Assembly (NCBI RefSeq): GCF_017996735.1
Contig: NZ_JAGOGJ010000011.1
Span: 1-64,000 of the forward strand
Length of the DNA stretch: 64,000 bases
Direction of reading: 5' to 3'
Source of the DNA: Niveispirillum sp.
GTDB lineage: Bacteria > Pseudomonadota > Alphaproteobacteria > Azospirillales > Azospirillaceae
Shown: piece by piece, positions 46,201 to 58,593 of the stretch
Layout: each line of letters begins with the position of its first letter
Position numbering within the stretch: the first letter of the stretch is position 1
The notes under the pieces: model-generated
Database searches by the model: none
Seen by the model: the letters and a program-made list of their open reading frames with translations, nothing else
Told to the model about the DNA's origin: nothing
Made by a program: the position numbers and the translations under genes

Positions 46201-46824
46201 TTACCGCCGAAGCACCACGGCAGCCGACGCGATCCCAAAACCCAGGGCCACAAAGGCGATCAGGAAGGATAGCCACAAGGCTGTCTTTACCTCCCCCACC
46301 GACGCCGTCACGAAGATCCGGTACTGGTCGATGATCGGATCATTGGTGCGGGCCGCCGGGATCTCCGCCGCCAGCACCCGGTCCTGCTGCACCCGCCAGG
46401 TCGCATCTATGCCTTCACGGGCCTGGACGGATGCCACGACGGCCGCGACTCCGTCGGCCAGGGCCGCATGCGTCTCGCGGATGCGGCGGGCCTTTTCCGG
46501 GTCGACCGGGTCCAAGGCCGCGCCCAGCCCGTCGACCGCCGTGCGAAACTCCGGCAGGCGGGCCGCCAGCCGCTGATCCGTCTTCTCCCGCGTCGGTTCG
46601 TCGAAGATCAGCAGCAGCACATCACGCTGCAGGGCGCGGCTGGTGGAGCGCAGTTCCGTGGCGGCCGACAGCACTGTCTGGGCATGGTCCAGCCCCCGGA
46701 AGGCCGGCCGGATCAGCAGCAAGCCCACGGCGACAAGCGCCACCAGCACCGGCACAAGTCCCGCCGCCACCGCCGGCAAAATCCGCCCGCGCGGCTGTTC
46801 CAGATCCCAGTAGGGTTTGCTCAT
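46201..46824 (-). CDS. Stand-alone membrane sensor-like protein (two helices with helical periplasmic domain)
   Basis: The 207-residue protein starts MSKPYWDLEQPRGR. TM1 is at about 16-38, a helical periplasmic region runs from about 45 to 180, and TM2 at about 183-204 is followed immediately by the C-terminus AAVVLRR. The helical region (ATELRSTSRALQRDVLLLIF, PEKARRIRETHAALADGVAAV) resembles the four-helix-bundle sensor of chemoreceptors and histidine kinases. No HAMP or signalling domain follows before the stop, and the next gene faces it. It may be a receptor accessory protein or the remnant of a larger receptor. The gene lies between dnaE and the chorismate lyase-like gene. Confidence 0.6.
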   Translation of the reverse strand: MSKPYWDLEQPRGRILPAVAAGLVPVLVALVAVGLLLIRPAFRGLDHAQTVLSAATELRSTSRALQRDVLLLIFDEPTREKTDQRLAARLPEFRTAVDGLGAALDPVDPEKARRIRETHAALADGVAAVVASVQAREGIDATWRVQQDRVLAAEIPAARTNDPIIDQYRIFVTASVGEVKTALWLSFLIAFVALGFGIASAAVVLRR

Positions 46825-46888
46825 GAACCGGTACTCCCGAAAAAGAGCCCCGCTTCTACCCGATCCGGCCCCCATCCGCAGCCGTTAA

Positions 46889-50380
<3,492 letters not shown>

Positions 50381-50555
50381 GGGCGCTGTGCCTGTGGCGA
50401 CGGATATGGACGCGCAGACCTTAGCGCGGATGGCCAGGCGAATGCGACTCTGACATCCGTAATGCCGATGGCGGCAATCGGCCGGTAGCCGAAAGGATCG
50501 GAAACGAAACCCTTATTGACCGAGATCAACGGCATGACAGGAGCCAGCCTTTAAA

Positions 50556-50570
50556 GTTTCGGGACGAAAC
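50556..50570. repeat. Inverted repeat in the dnaE/P-type ATPase spacer
   Basis: GTTTCG (50556-50561) and CGAAAC (50565-50570) form a perfect inverted repeat with a 3-base centre. The same GAAAC word occurs again about 60 bases to the left. It lies 44-58 bases before the ATPase start and may be an operator. Confidence 0.3.
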
Positions 50571-50613
50571 GCGATGGCAACGCGTTCATCTATAAAGAAC
50601 ACAAGGCAGGCAG

Positions 50614-53349
50614 ATGGAACCGATGATGCAGGAGCCCCCGCCGGGTGCGGGTGGCGATGGACCGGTCTGGCATGCATTGCCCGCCGCCGACACGGTGGCG
50701 GCGCTGGGAAGCGGCCCCGCGGGATTGACCCCGGACAAGGTGGCCGAACGGCTGGCGGCCTTCGGCCCCAACCAGTTGCCGGCGACGGCGGCAAAGAACC
50801 CGCTGCTGCGCTTCCTGGCCCAGTTCAACAATGCGCTGATCTATTTCCTGTTGGCCGCCGCCGTCGCGGCCTGGACGCTGGACCACCATATTGACAGTCT
50901 GGTCATCGTGGCCGTCGTCACCATCAACGCCATTGTCGGCTTCGTACAGGAAGGCAAGGCGGAAAAGGCACTGAACGCCATCCGATCCATGCTGTCCCCG
51001 CACGCCCATGTCATCCGCGAGGGCACGCGGCAGGCCGTGCCCGTGGCCGATCTGGTGCCGGGTGATCTGGTGCTGCTGGAGGCGGGTGACCGTGTGCCGG
51101 CCGACCTGCGCCTGATCCGGGCCCGCGCCCTGCTGGTGGAGGAAGCAGCATTGACCGGGGAATCGGTCCCGTCGGAGAAATCCGAAGACCCGGTTGCCGC
51201 CGAGTCCCCGTTGGCCGACCGTTCCTGCATGGCCTATTCCGGCACGCTGGTGGCGGCGGGTCAGGGCGCGGGCATGGTGGTGACCACCGGGTCCGCAACC
51301 GAGATCGGCCATATCAGCCGCATGATCAGCGAGGTGCAGGAGATCACCACGCCGCTGCTGGCCCAGATCAACCGGTTCGGCCGTCGCTTCACCTGGATAT
51401 CCATCGCGGCGTCCCTGTTGCTGTTCGCCTTTGCCGTGCTGGTGCGGGAGTTTGCGTGGGACGAGGCGCTGATCGCCGTCGTGGCCTTGGCCGTGGGCGT
51501 CATCCCGGAAGGGCTGCCGGCCGTCATCACCATCACATTGGCCATCGGGGTCCAGCGCATGGCGGCCCGCAACGCCATCGTCCGCCGCCTGCCGGCCGTG
51601 GAGACGCTGGGGTCCACCTCCATCATCTGTTCCGACAAGACGGGCACCCTGACCCGTAACGAGATGACGGCAACCCGTCTGGTCACCGCCGGGCATGATA
51701 TCCGGGTCAGCGGCGCCGGCTATGCCCCCCAAGGCAGCTTCAGTGTCAGCGGTCAGGACGAGGATGTGCTGTCGCTGTCCACCGCCGGCCCGCTGCTGCG
51801 CACCGCCCTGCTGTGCAACGACGCCCGGTTGCACCAGGGGGAGGATGGGGCCTGGCGCGTGGATGGCGACCCGATGGAGGGGGCGCTGGTCTCACTCGCC
51901 ATGAAGGCCGGGCTGGACCCGGCGCATGTGCGGGGCGAATGGCCACGACAGGATGAAATCCCCTTCGACGCACAGCACCGGTTCATGGCGACGCTTCACC
52001 GTGGCCTGGACGGGTCCCACATCTTCGTGAAGGGCGCGCCGGAGAAGCTTCTGTCCATGGCCGCCCACCAGGCCGGGGCCAATGGTCCGGAACCGCTGGA
52101 CACCGTCTTCTGGCAGGCCGGCATCGACGCGGCGGCCGGTCAGGGGGAACGCGTCCTGGGCTTCGCCGTGAAGCCGGTGACGGGCACGCCGGACCGGCTG
52201 TCCTTCGCCGACCTGACGGACGGGCTGGTCTTTGTCGGCATCATCGGCTTCATCGACCCGCCGAGGCCGGAGGCCATCGCCGCCATCGCCGAATGCCGCA
52301 CGGCGGGTATCAAGGTGAAGATGATCACCGGCGACCATGGCACCACCGCCGCCGCCATCGCCACACAGTTGGGCATTGCGGAAAAGCCGGAGGTGGTGAC
52401 CGGCGCCGATCTGGACCCGCTGAGCGATGCGGACCTGCGCAGCGTGGCGGCGCGGGCCAGCGTCTTTGCGCGCACCAGCCCGGAACACAAGCTGCGCATC
52501 GTGCGGGCGCTGCAGGCCGAGGGCGGGATCGTCGCCATGACGGGCGACGGGGTGAATGACGCGCCATCCCTGAAACAGGCCAATGTTGGCATCGCCATGG
52601 GGGGCAAGGGTACCGAAGCCGCCAAGGAAGCGGCAGAGATCGTCCTGCTGGACGATAATTTCGCCTCCATCGTCGCGGCGGTGCATGAGGGACGGACCGT
52701 CTATGACAATATCCGCAAGGTCATCGCCTGGACGCTCCCCACCAACGGGGGTGAGGTATTGACGGTGATCGCCGCCATCCTGGCCGGCTTTGCCATGCCC
52801 ATGACGCCGGCACAGATCCTGTGGATCAACCTGATCCTGACCGTGACGCTGGGTCTGGTCCTGGCGTTCGAGCCGTCGGAGCCCAATGTCATGCGCCGCC
52901 GCCCCCGGGCCGGCGATGCGCCGCTGCTGTCGCCCTTTCTGGTCTGGCGTGTGTTTCTGGTATCGGCCCTGTTCGTGGCCGGCGCGCTGGCCATTTTCTT
53001 CTATGCCCTGGCACGCGGGCAGGACCTGGAAACGGCGCGGACCATGGTGGTCAACACCATCGTCGTGCTGGAAATCTTCTACCTGTTCAATGTCCGCTAT
53101 CTGCATATGGGGTCGATCACCCTGCGCGGCATCGTGGGCACGCCGGCCGTGCTGCTGGCCGTAGGCGCCGTCACCGTGGCGCAATTCGCCTTCACCTATC
53201 TCCCCTTCATGCAGCTCCTGTTCGATACGCGGCCCATAGGGCTGCTGGACGGGCTGGTGATCATATCGACGGGCATCCTGCTGCTGTTGGTGCTGGAGGC
53301 GGAGAAGACGTTGCTGCGCCGCGTCGGCCTGTTCAGCGATGAATTGTGA
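50614..53349 (+). CDS. P2-type cation-transporting ATPase
   Basis: The 911-residue P-type ATPase has an N-terminal cation-ATPase domain (WHALPAADTVAALG), actuator TGES motif (AALTGESVPSEK), M4 motif PEGLP (298-302), phosphorylation site SDKTGTLT (Asp-341), KGAPEK in the nucleotide domain and TGDGVNDAPSL in the hinge. Overall it is closest to the Ca2+/Na+ P2 group. M5 keeps TNGGEV, matching the SERCA Asn/Glu site. M6 reads WINLILTVTLG, so the acidic ligand of SERCA M6 (NLVTDG) is missing. The cation is therefore uncertain. A universal stress protein follows after 62 bases. Confidence 0.9.
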   Translation: MEPMMQEPPPGAGGDGPVWHALPAADTVAALGSGPAGLTPDKVAERLAAFGPNQLPATAAKNPLLRFLAQFNNALIYFLLAAAVAAWTLDHHIDSLVIVAVVTINAIVGFVQEGKAEKALNAIRSMLSPHAHVIREGTRQAVPVADLVPGDLVLLEAGDRVPADLRLIRARALLVEEAALTGESVPSEKSEDPVAAESPLADRSCMAYSGTLVAAGQGAGMVVTTGSATEIGHISRMISEVQEITTPLLAQINRFGRRFTWISIAASLLLFAFAVLVREFAWDEALIAVVALAVGVIPEGLPAVITITLAIGVQRMAARNAIVRRLPAVETLGSTSIICSDKTGTLTRNEMTATRLVTAGHDIRVSGAGYAPQGSFSVSGQDEDVLSLSTAGPLLRTALLCNDARLHQGEDGAWRVDGDPMEGALVSLAMKAGLDPAHVRGEWPRQDEIPFDAQHRFMATLHRGLDGSHIFVKGAPEKLLSMAAHQAGANGPEPLDTVFWQAGIDAAAGQGERVLGFAVKPVTGTPDRLSFADLTDGLVFVGIIGFIDPPRPEAIAAIAECRTAGIKVKMITGDHGTTAAAIATQLGIAEKPEVVTGADLDPLSDADLRSVAARASVFARTSPEHKLRIVRALQAEGGIVAMTGDGVNDAPSLKQANVGIAMGGKGTEAAKEAAEIVLLDDNFASIVAAVHEGRTVYDNIRKVIAWTLPTNGGEVLTVIAAILAGFAMPMTPAQILWINLILTVTLGLVLAFEPSEPNVMRRRPRAGDAPLLSPFLVWRVFLVSALFVAGALAIFFYALARGQDLETARTMVVNTIVVLEIFYLFNVRYLHMGSITLRGIVGTPAVLLAVGAVTVAQFAFTYLPFMQLLFDTRPIGLLDGLVIISTGILLLLVLEAEKTLLRRVGLFSDEL

Positions 53350-53411
53350 GGGAACCAAACCTGTCAGGAGCCTTCGACCATGGCTCCCGACATCCCATGA
53401 AGGAGGAAAGA

Positions 53412-54284
53412 ATGACGGAGACCACGCGCCACATCCTGCTGGCCACCGACCTGTCGGCCCGCTGCGACCGGGCGCTGGACCGGGCCGTTTGGCTGGCCCG
53501 CGACTGGAACGCCCGGCTGACCATCCTGCATGTGCTGGAACCGGAAAGGGACATGGCGGAGGCGCCGCGATGGCAGCGGCCCGGCGATCCGCAAACCCTG
53601 GCGGCCCAGGCGCTGGAGGCCGACCTGCCGCCCGATGCCGGCCCCGTCACCATCATCGTGGACCGGGGCGACGCGGCGGAAATCACGGCCGGCATCGCGC
53701 GTGACCAGGGCTGCGATCTGATCGTCACGGGTCTGGCCCGCAACGAGGCGCTGGGCCGGTTCCGGCTGGGCGGCACGGTGGAACGGCTGGCACGCCTGTC
53801 GCCTGCCCCGGTCCTGGTTGTGCGCTGCCGCCCCCGGCATGACTACAACCATGTCCTGGTCGCCACCGATCTGGGCGAGGGATCGGCCCAGGTGCTGCGC
53901 ACGTCCGCCGCCCTGTTCCCACAGGCCGACCTGACGCTGTTCCACGCCTATCGCACACCGTTTGCGGGGCTGGTCGCCAATGAACCGCGCCTGCGCGCCG
54001 ATTACGCCCAGGCCATGACCACCGATCTGGACAGGTTCCTGCGCGACACGCTGCCGCCGCAACAGCAGGCCAGGGTGCGCCCCCTGCTGGTGGATGGGGA
54101 GCCGGCGCAGAGCCTGCGCGATTACGCCCTGGCGGAAGGGGTGGATCTGGCCGTCATCGGCGCACCCCGGCACGGACCCGTCCTTACCTTCCTGTTGGGC
54201 AGCACGGCGGGATCGATTCTGGAGGCGGCCCCATGCGACATGCTGCTGACGACTGCGACGTCTGTGACAACCGACGGGGCGTGA
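53412..54284 (+). CDS. Universal stress protein, tandem UspA domains
   Basis: The 290-residue protein has two UspA folds, about 1-142 and 150-285. The first starts RHILLATDLSARCDRALDRA and ends in the ATP-binding GGTVERLARLSPAPVLVVR. The second starts YNHVLVATDLGEGSAQVL and ends GSTAGSILEAAPCDMLL. The start at 53412 is decided by AGGAGG at 53401-53406; the open frame to 53346 overlaps the ATPase stop region. It probably shares a transcript with the ATPase. Such pairs often appear in stress-related modules, though no other stress genes adjoin. Confidence 0.9.
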   Translation: MTETTRHILLATDLSARCDRALDRAVWLARDWNARLTILHVLEPERDMAEAPRWQRPGDPQTLAAQALEADLPPDAGPVTIIVDRGDAAEITAGIARDQGCDLIVTGLARNEALGRFRLGGTVERLARLSPAPVLVVRCRPRHDYNHVLVATDLGEGSAQVLRTSAALFPQADLTLFHAYRTPFAGLVANEPRLRADYAQAMTTDLDRFLRDTLPPQQQARVRPLLVDGEPAQSLRDYALAEGVDLAVIGAPRHGPVLTFLLGSTAGSILEAAPCDMLLTTATSVTTDGA

Positions 54285-54300
54285 CCCTGCAACCAAAGGG

Positions 54301-54327
54301 GAATCCGGTCCGGCGGCGACCGGATTC
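54301..54327 (+). terminator. Perfect 10-bp hairpin after the universal stress gene
   Basis: GAATCCGGTC (54301-54310) and GACCGGATTC (54318-54327) are exact complements with a 7-base loop, 17 bases past the stop codon. It is followed by ATAATTCCTTTG, a weak T-rich tail. It likely ends the ATPase/stress-protein transcript, possibly inefficiently. Confidence 0.5.
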
Positions 54328-54398
54328 ATAATTCCTTTGCAAGCACCGGCGCAGGATGGCTCATCATTCGGGAAAGCCAGCCACACCGGGGGACAGGC

Positions 54399-55685
54399 GT
54401 GGGCGAACACCGTCCGCTATTTAAGGTGACACAGGAACAGCTCGACGCTTTGCTGAAGCGGCACGAGATGTTCCGTAACGCCCGCATGGGCGGTGCCCGC
54501 GCGGTCCTGACCAATTACGACCTGACGGGGCTGAACCTGGCAGGCCGCGATCTGGCCCATGCCGACCTGACAGGCTGTGTCCTGCGCCGCGCCAATCTGG
54601 CGGGGGCCACGCTGGATTGCTGCACCCTGTTCGCCGCCGACCTGCGGGAGGCGAACCTGAACGGCGCCTCGCTGGTAAAAGTGGATTTGCGCGGCGCCAG
54701 CCTGCGCGGGGCCGACCTGACGGGCGCCAATCTGGTCAGCGCCGATCTGCGCGATGGGTCGCTGGCCGAACGGGGCGCCGATGGCAGCCTGAAGATCCTT
54801 GTCGTGGAAAGCGATGCCAGCCCGGCCGACATGCAGGGGGCCAAGCTGGCCAACGCCAACCTGTCCCAGGCCAAGCTGTCGGGCGCCATCGCCCAGCACA
54901 CGGATTTCACCGATGCGGTGATGCGCGGCACCAAGCTGGTGCGGGCCAACCTGCGCAACGCCACCCTGGACGGCGCCATTCTGGAAGGGGCCGACATGTC
55001 GGGCGCCGATGTGCGCGGCGCCAGCCTGAAAGGGGCGGTACTGACCGGCGCCGTCCTGATGCTGACGGAGATGGCCGGTGCCGACATGGCGGGCGCCCTG
55101 ACCGATAAACCCGCCGGCAAACCCGCCAGCGCCCTGCCCCTTCCGTTGGAAGAGATGCTGAAGCTGCATGCCGAATGGGTGGGCACGGCGGGCCAGGGCG
55201 GATTGGCGCTGGACCTGACCGGATACGACCTGCGGCACGAAACCTGTCTGACCCATGCCTGCCTGACCCGTCTGCATGCGCCGGGCGTCATCCTGTATGG
55301 CGTGGATCTGTCCCGCGCCCAGATACAGGTGGGAACCCTGCGGGGGGCGGACCTGCGCGGGGCCAACCTGTCGGGTTGCGACCTGCGCGGCATCAATCTG
55401 GCCGAGGCACAGTTGGGCAATGCCAACCTGTCGGAAGCCAACCTGGGCTATCTGAAAATCGATGCCAACCGCTTCGTCTGTTCCGACCTCTCGGGCGCCA
55501 GACTGCGCTATGCCAACCTGTCGGGCGCGCGGCTGGTGAAGGCGGATTTCAGTGGTGCCGACCTGTCTTTCGCCAACCTGCTGCTGGCCGACATGAAAGA
55601 GACAGACCTGACGGGCACCCGCCTGACGGGCACCAAAATGAAGCGGGAGCAGTTGGCGGAGGTTATCGGGGTGAAGCTCCCATAA
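54399..55685 (+). CDS. Pentapeptide-repeat protein
   Basis: The 428-residue protein is built mainly of A(D/N)Lxx pentapeptide repeats in three blocks: about 42-125, 145-230 and 300-420. Between blocks two and three lies a non-repeat segment (about 235-290) with PLEEMLKLHAEWVGTAGQGG. The first 40 residues (LFKVTQEQLDALLKRHEMF) are helical and non-repeated. Pentapeptide repeats form right-handed quadrilateral beta-helices; some mimic DNA and protect gyrase, but function cannot be deduced here. The start is a GTG with GGGGGA upstream. There is no signal peptide, so the protein is cytoplasmic. Confidence 0.85.
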   Translation: MGEHRPLFKVTQEQLDALLKRHEMFRNARMGGARAVLTNYDLTGLNLAGRDLAHADLTGCVLRRANLAGATLDCCTLFAADLREANLNGASLVKVDLRGASLRGADLTGANLVSADLRDGSLAERGADGSLKILVVESDASPADMQGAKLANANLSQAKLSGAIAQHTDFTDAVMRGTKLVRANLRNATLDGAILEGADMSGADVRGASLKGAVLTGAVLMLTEMAGADMAGALTDKPAGKPASALPLPLEEMLKLHAEWVGTAGQGGLALDLTGYDLRHETCLTHACLTRLHAPGVILYGVDLSRAQIQVGTLRGADLRGANLSGCDLRGINLAEAQLGNANLSEANLGYLKIDANRFVCSDLSGARLRYANLSGARLVKADFSGADLSFANLLLADMKETDLTGTRLTGTKMKREQLAEVIGVKLP

Positions 55686-55733
55686 CTTGTGGCCGTCTTG
55701 GCACCGGCCCCCCATCGGTGCTATGACCACCCC

Positions 55734-57599
55734 ATGCCGACCATCCGCCGCCTTCCCGATAATCTCGTCAACCAGATCGCCGCCGGTGAGGTGGTGGAGC
55801 GTCCCGCCGCCGCCGTGAAGGAGCTGGTGGAGAACGCGCTGGATGCCGGGGCCCGGCGCATCGACGTCACCCTGCGCGATGGCGGCAAGGCGCTGCTGTC
55901 CGTGTCCGACGATGGCTGCGGCATGGACCCGGAGCAACTGGCGCTCGCCGTCGAACGGCATGCCACGTCAAAGCTGCCCGACGGCGACCTGACCGACATC
56001 CGCACCCTGGGTTTCCGGGGGGAGGCACTGCCCAGCATCGGCGCCGTCAGCCGCCTGACCATCACCAGCCGCACGGAAGCCGCCGACCATGCCAGCGCCA
56101 TTCTGGTAGAGGGCGGCGCGGTGCATCCGGTCGGGCCGGCGCCGGGCGGCCTGGGAACACGGGTGGAGGTGCGGGACCTGTTCTTCGCCACGCCGGCCCG
56201 TCTGAAATTCCTGAAAAGCAGCCGCAGCGAAAGTCAGCATGCCGTCGATGTGGTGGAACGGCTGGCCATGGCCCATCCCCATGTCGCCTTCACGGTGACG
56301 GATGAAGGACGCACACCCGTCCGCCTGACGGCAAGCTCAGGCGAGGAGGAAGCCGCCCGCCTGGGCCGGCTGGGCGCCGTCCTGGGGCGCGAGTTCCAGG
56401 AGAATGCCATTCCGGTGAATGCCGAGCGGGCCGGGGTGCGGCTGGTCGGGCATATCGGCCTGCCCACCTTCAACAAGCCGACGGCGGCCGGGCAGTATCT
56501 GTTCGTCAATGGCCGCCCCGTAAAAGACCGGTTGATGGTCGGGGCCGTGCGCGGCGCCTATGCCGATTTCCTGGCCCGCGACCGGCATCCGGTGCTGGCC
56601 CTGTTCCTGTCGCTGGACCCGCATGATGTGGATGTGAACGTGCATCCGGCCAAGACGGAGGTGCGGTTCCGCGATCAGGCCCTGATCCGGGGCCTGATCG
56701 TGGGCGCCCTGAAACATGCGCTGGCCGCCGCCGGCCATCGGGCCAGCACCACCGTCGCCGCCGATACGCTGGCCAGCCTGACGCCGCGCGTGGCGCCACA
56801 GACCGGATTTTTCTGGGAACCACAACGCCCGGCCGCCGCCCCACCGCCCTATGCCCAGACCCACCACGCGCCGCCGCCGGTGAACCGGGAGATGGCAGAG
56901 GCGGCCTGGCGGTTCCAGGCGCCGCAGCCCGCCACAGCCCCGGTACCGGCCGCCGCCGATTTCGCCCCGGCCGCGCGCGCGGAATCCGCCGAAAGCCTGG
57001 AAGCCACGCCGGCCCATTTCCCCCTGGGTGCCGCGCGGGCGCAGTTGCACGCCACCTATATCGTGGCGCAGACCGACAATGGCATCGTCATCGTGGACCA
57101 GCACGCGGCCCATGAACGGCTGGTCTATGAACGCATGAAGAAGGAGATGCTGGGCGGTGGCGTGAAGCGTCAGATCCTGCTGATCCCGGAGGTGGTGGAA
57201 CTAGACCCCGCCGATGCGGAGCGGGTGGGCGAACGCGCCGACGAACTGGCGGAGATGGGGCTGGTGCTGGAAAGCTTCGGATCGGGCGCCATTGTGGTGC
57301 GGGAGGTGCCGGCCATGTTGGGCGTGCGTGCCGATGTGCGCGGCCTGATCAAGGATATCGCCGACGAACTGGCGGAAATGGGTGATGCCCACGCGCTGAA
57401 GGAAAAGCTGGACACCATATGTTCGCGCATGGCCTGCCATGGCAGCGTGCGGGCCGGCCGGCCCATGAATGTGGATGAAATGAACGCCCTGCTGCGCCAG
57501 ATGGAGGCCACGCCCCATTCCGGCCAGTGCAACCATGGCCGCCCCACCTATGTGGAGCTGAAACTGGGCGATATCGAGCGGCTGTTCGGCCGGCGGTAA
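55734..57599 (+). CDS. mutL: DNA mismatch repair endonuclease MutL
   Basis: The 621-residue mismatch-repair protein has the GHKL ATPase in the N-terminal 330 residues: [37 protein letters not shown] Pro/Ala-rich linker covers about 350-430. The C-terminal domain carries [12 protein letters not shown], an exact DQHAx2Ex4E endonuclease motif, plus [15 protein letters not shown] and a final FGR. This is the nicking-competent MutL type found where MutH is absent. ATG 55734 starts the family N-terminus [10 protein letters not shown]. It begins 48 bases after the pentapeptide gene. Confidence 0.96.
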   Translation: MPTIRRLPDNLVNQIAAGEVVERPAAAVKELVENALDAGARRIDVTLRDGGKALLSVSDDGCGMDPEQLALAVERHATSKLPDGDLTDIRTLGFRGEALPSIGAVSRLTITSRTEAADHASAILVEGGAVHPVGPAPGGLGTRVEVRDLFFATPARLKFLKSSRSESQHAVDVVERLAMAHPHVAFTVTDEGRTPVRLTASSGEEEAARLGRLGAVLGREFQENAIPVNAERAGVRLVGHIGLPTFNKPTAAGQYLFVNGRPVKDRLMVGAVRGAYADFLARDRHPVLALFLSLDPHDVDVNVHPAKTEVRFRDQALIRGLIVGALKHALAAAGHRASTTVAADTLASLTPRVAPQTGFFWEPQRPAAAPPPYAQTHHAPPPVNREMAEAAWRFQAPQPATAPVPAAADFAPAARAESAESLEATPAHFPLGAARAQLHATYIVAQTDNGIVIVDQHAAHERLVYERMKKEMLGGGVKRQILLIPEVVELDPADAERVGERADELAEMGLVLESFGSGAIVVREVPAMLGVRADVRGLIKDIADELAEMGDAHALKEKLDTICSRMACHGSVRAGRPMNVDEMNALLRQMEATPHSGQCNHGRPTYVELKLGDIERLFGRR

Positions 57600-57652
57600 T
57601 CCCCCACTGGGCAGATTTTTCCCTGTAAAAACCGGCATATGGCTTGCTTATC

Positions 57653-57684
57653 CCCTCCCGTCCTTTTTACCGGGAGGGTCTGAG
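57653..57684 (+). promoter_or_regulatory. GC-rich hairpin enclosing the ribosome-binding site of the next gene
   Basis: CCCTCCCG (57653-57660) and CGGGAGGG (57671-57678) form a perfect 8-bp stem around TCCTTTTTAC. The right arm contains GGGAGG, the only good Shine-Dalgarno sequence for the ATG at 57685. The left arm acts as an anti-Shine-Dalgarno. Translation of the small downstream gene would be blocked unless the stem is opened. Confidence 0.55.
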
Positions 57685-58068
57685 ATGCATGACCGATTAC
57701 AGCGCCCAACAGCCGCCAAATCACCGGCTGGCTTGATGCGAACCAAGGAAAGCAAGCCAGCCGGCAGCTTTGACGGGTTGCCAGCCGGGCTGCGGCTGCT
57801 GGATGACGCCAAGAGCAATGTCGGCCTGGCGGAAATTCTTGCCGCCCTGACGGCAGAACCTGCCCAACCCGACATGCGCCTGCGTGAGGTGGAGGACAGC
57901 ATCCGCCGTCACTGGGCCGTGCTGCGCAATCTGGTGCGCGAACATGCCGAACTGACCCGCGCCGCCATGGATGCGGCCGACAAGGGCGCGTCCCTGCGCA
58001 GCGACCGGCCCCTGCCCAAGGTGGCGATGTTCACCCCGCCATCGCGCGGGATCGTCGCGGCGGAATGA
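57685..58068 (+). CDS. Small protein of unknown function
   Basis: The 127-residue cytoplasmic protein has no signal peptide. The N-terminal third is basic and low in structure (RTKESKPAGSFDGLPAG). The middle is a probable helical pair, LRLLDDAKSNVGLAEILAAL and LREVEDSIRRHWAVLRNLV, continuing REHAELTRAAMDAADKG. I recognise no family. The start is the ATG with GGGAGG about 8 bases upstream, although that site is inside a hairpin. It lies 85 bases after mutL on the same strand. Confidence 0.6.
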   Translation: MHDRLQRPTAAKSPAGLMRTKESKPAGSFDGLPAGLRLLDDAKSNVGLAEILAALTAEPAQPDMRLREVEDSIRRHWAVLRNLVREHAELTRAAMDAADKGASLRSDRPLPKVAMFTPPSRGIVAAE

Positions 58069-58222
58069 CCCTGTGACAAGCTTCCGGTGTGGGGGCGGGC
58101 CACGGCAAATCCGCCGGCCCGCCCCGCCACCGCCCGGCGCTTGACCGGCTTTCGCCGCAATCTGCCACCATCTTGACTGCCATGGACGCCGCAAGGCGCC
58201 TGATGACGACAAGGTGGCAGCG

Positions 58223-58582
58223 ATGAGTGTGACGATGAAAATCCTGGTCCTGTCCAGCCTGGCGGCCCTGCTTGGGGCCTGTGCCGGTCTGTGGGACCTG
58301 ACCGCCGATACGCTGGGCGTCACGCTGATCATGCTGGCCGCCTCGGCTTTTCTGCTGGCCTTGTTCCTGCCGCGTCTGGCCGCGTTGGGCGTGCTGGGGT
58401 TGGCCCTGGGTGTGCTGCTGGCCCATCTGATGGCCTATCCGCCGCCGGGCAGTTCCCTGCCCGTGCTGGAACGCGGCCTGATCGCGGCTGCCGTCGCCCT
58501 GCTGCCCGCCGCCGCCGGTGCCCTGGCCGGCATCCTGGCCGCCCGTGCCGCCGCAGGCCTGGGCTGGCGCAGCGTGGAATGA
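58223..58582 (+). CDS. Small membrane protein of unknown function
   Basis: The 119-residue, very hydrophobic protein has about four membrane segments (about 5-24, 30-50, 52-72, 90-112). The N-terminal LLGAC could be read as a lipobox, but the later helices argue for a plain integral membrane protein. AAGGTGG precedes the ATG at 58223 with good spacing; an ATG three codons upstream is in frame. It converges with the LysR gene, with 11 bases between the stops. No family recognised. Confidence 0.6.
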   Translation: MSVTMKILVLSSLAALLGACAGLWDLTADTLGVTLIMLAASAFLLALFLPRLAALGVLGLALGVLLAHLMAYPPPGSSLPVLERGLIAAAVALLPAAAGALAGILAARAAAGLGWRSVE

Positions 58583-58593
58583 TCCTTAGATCC

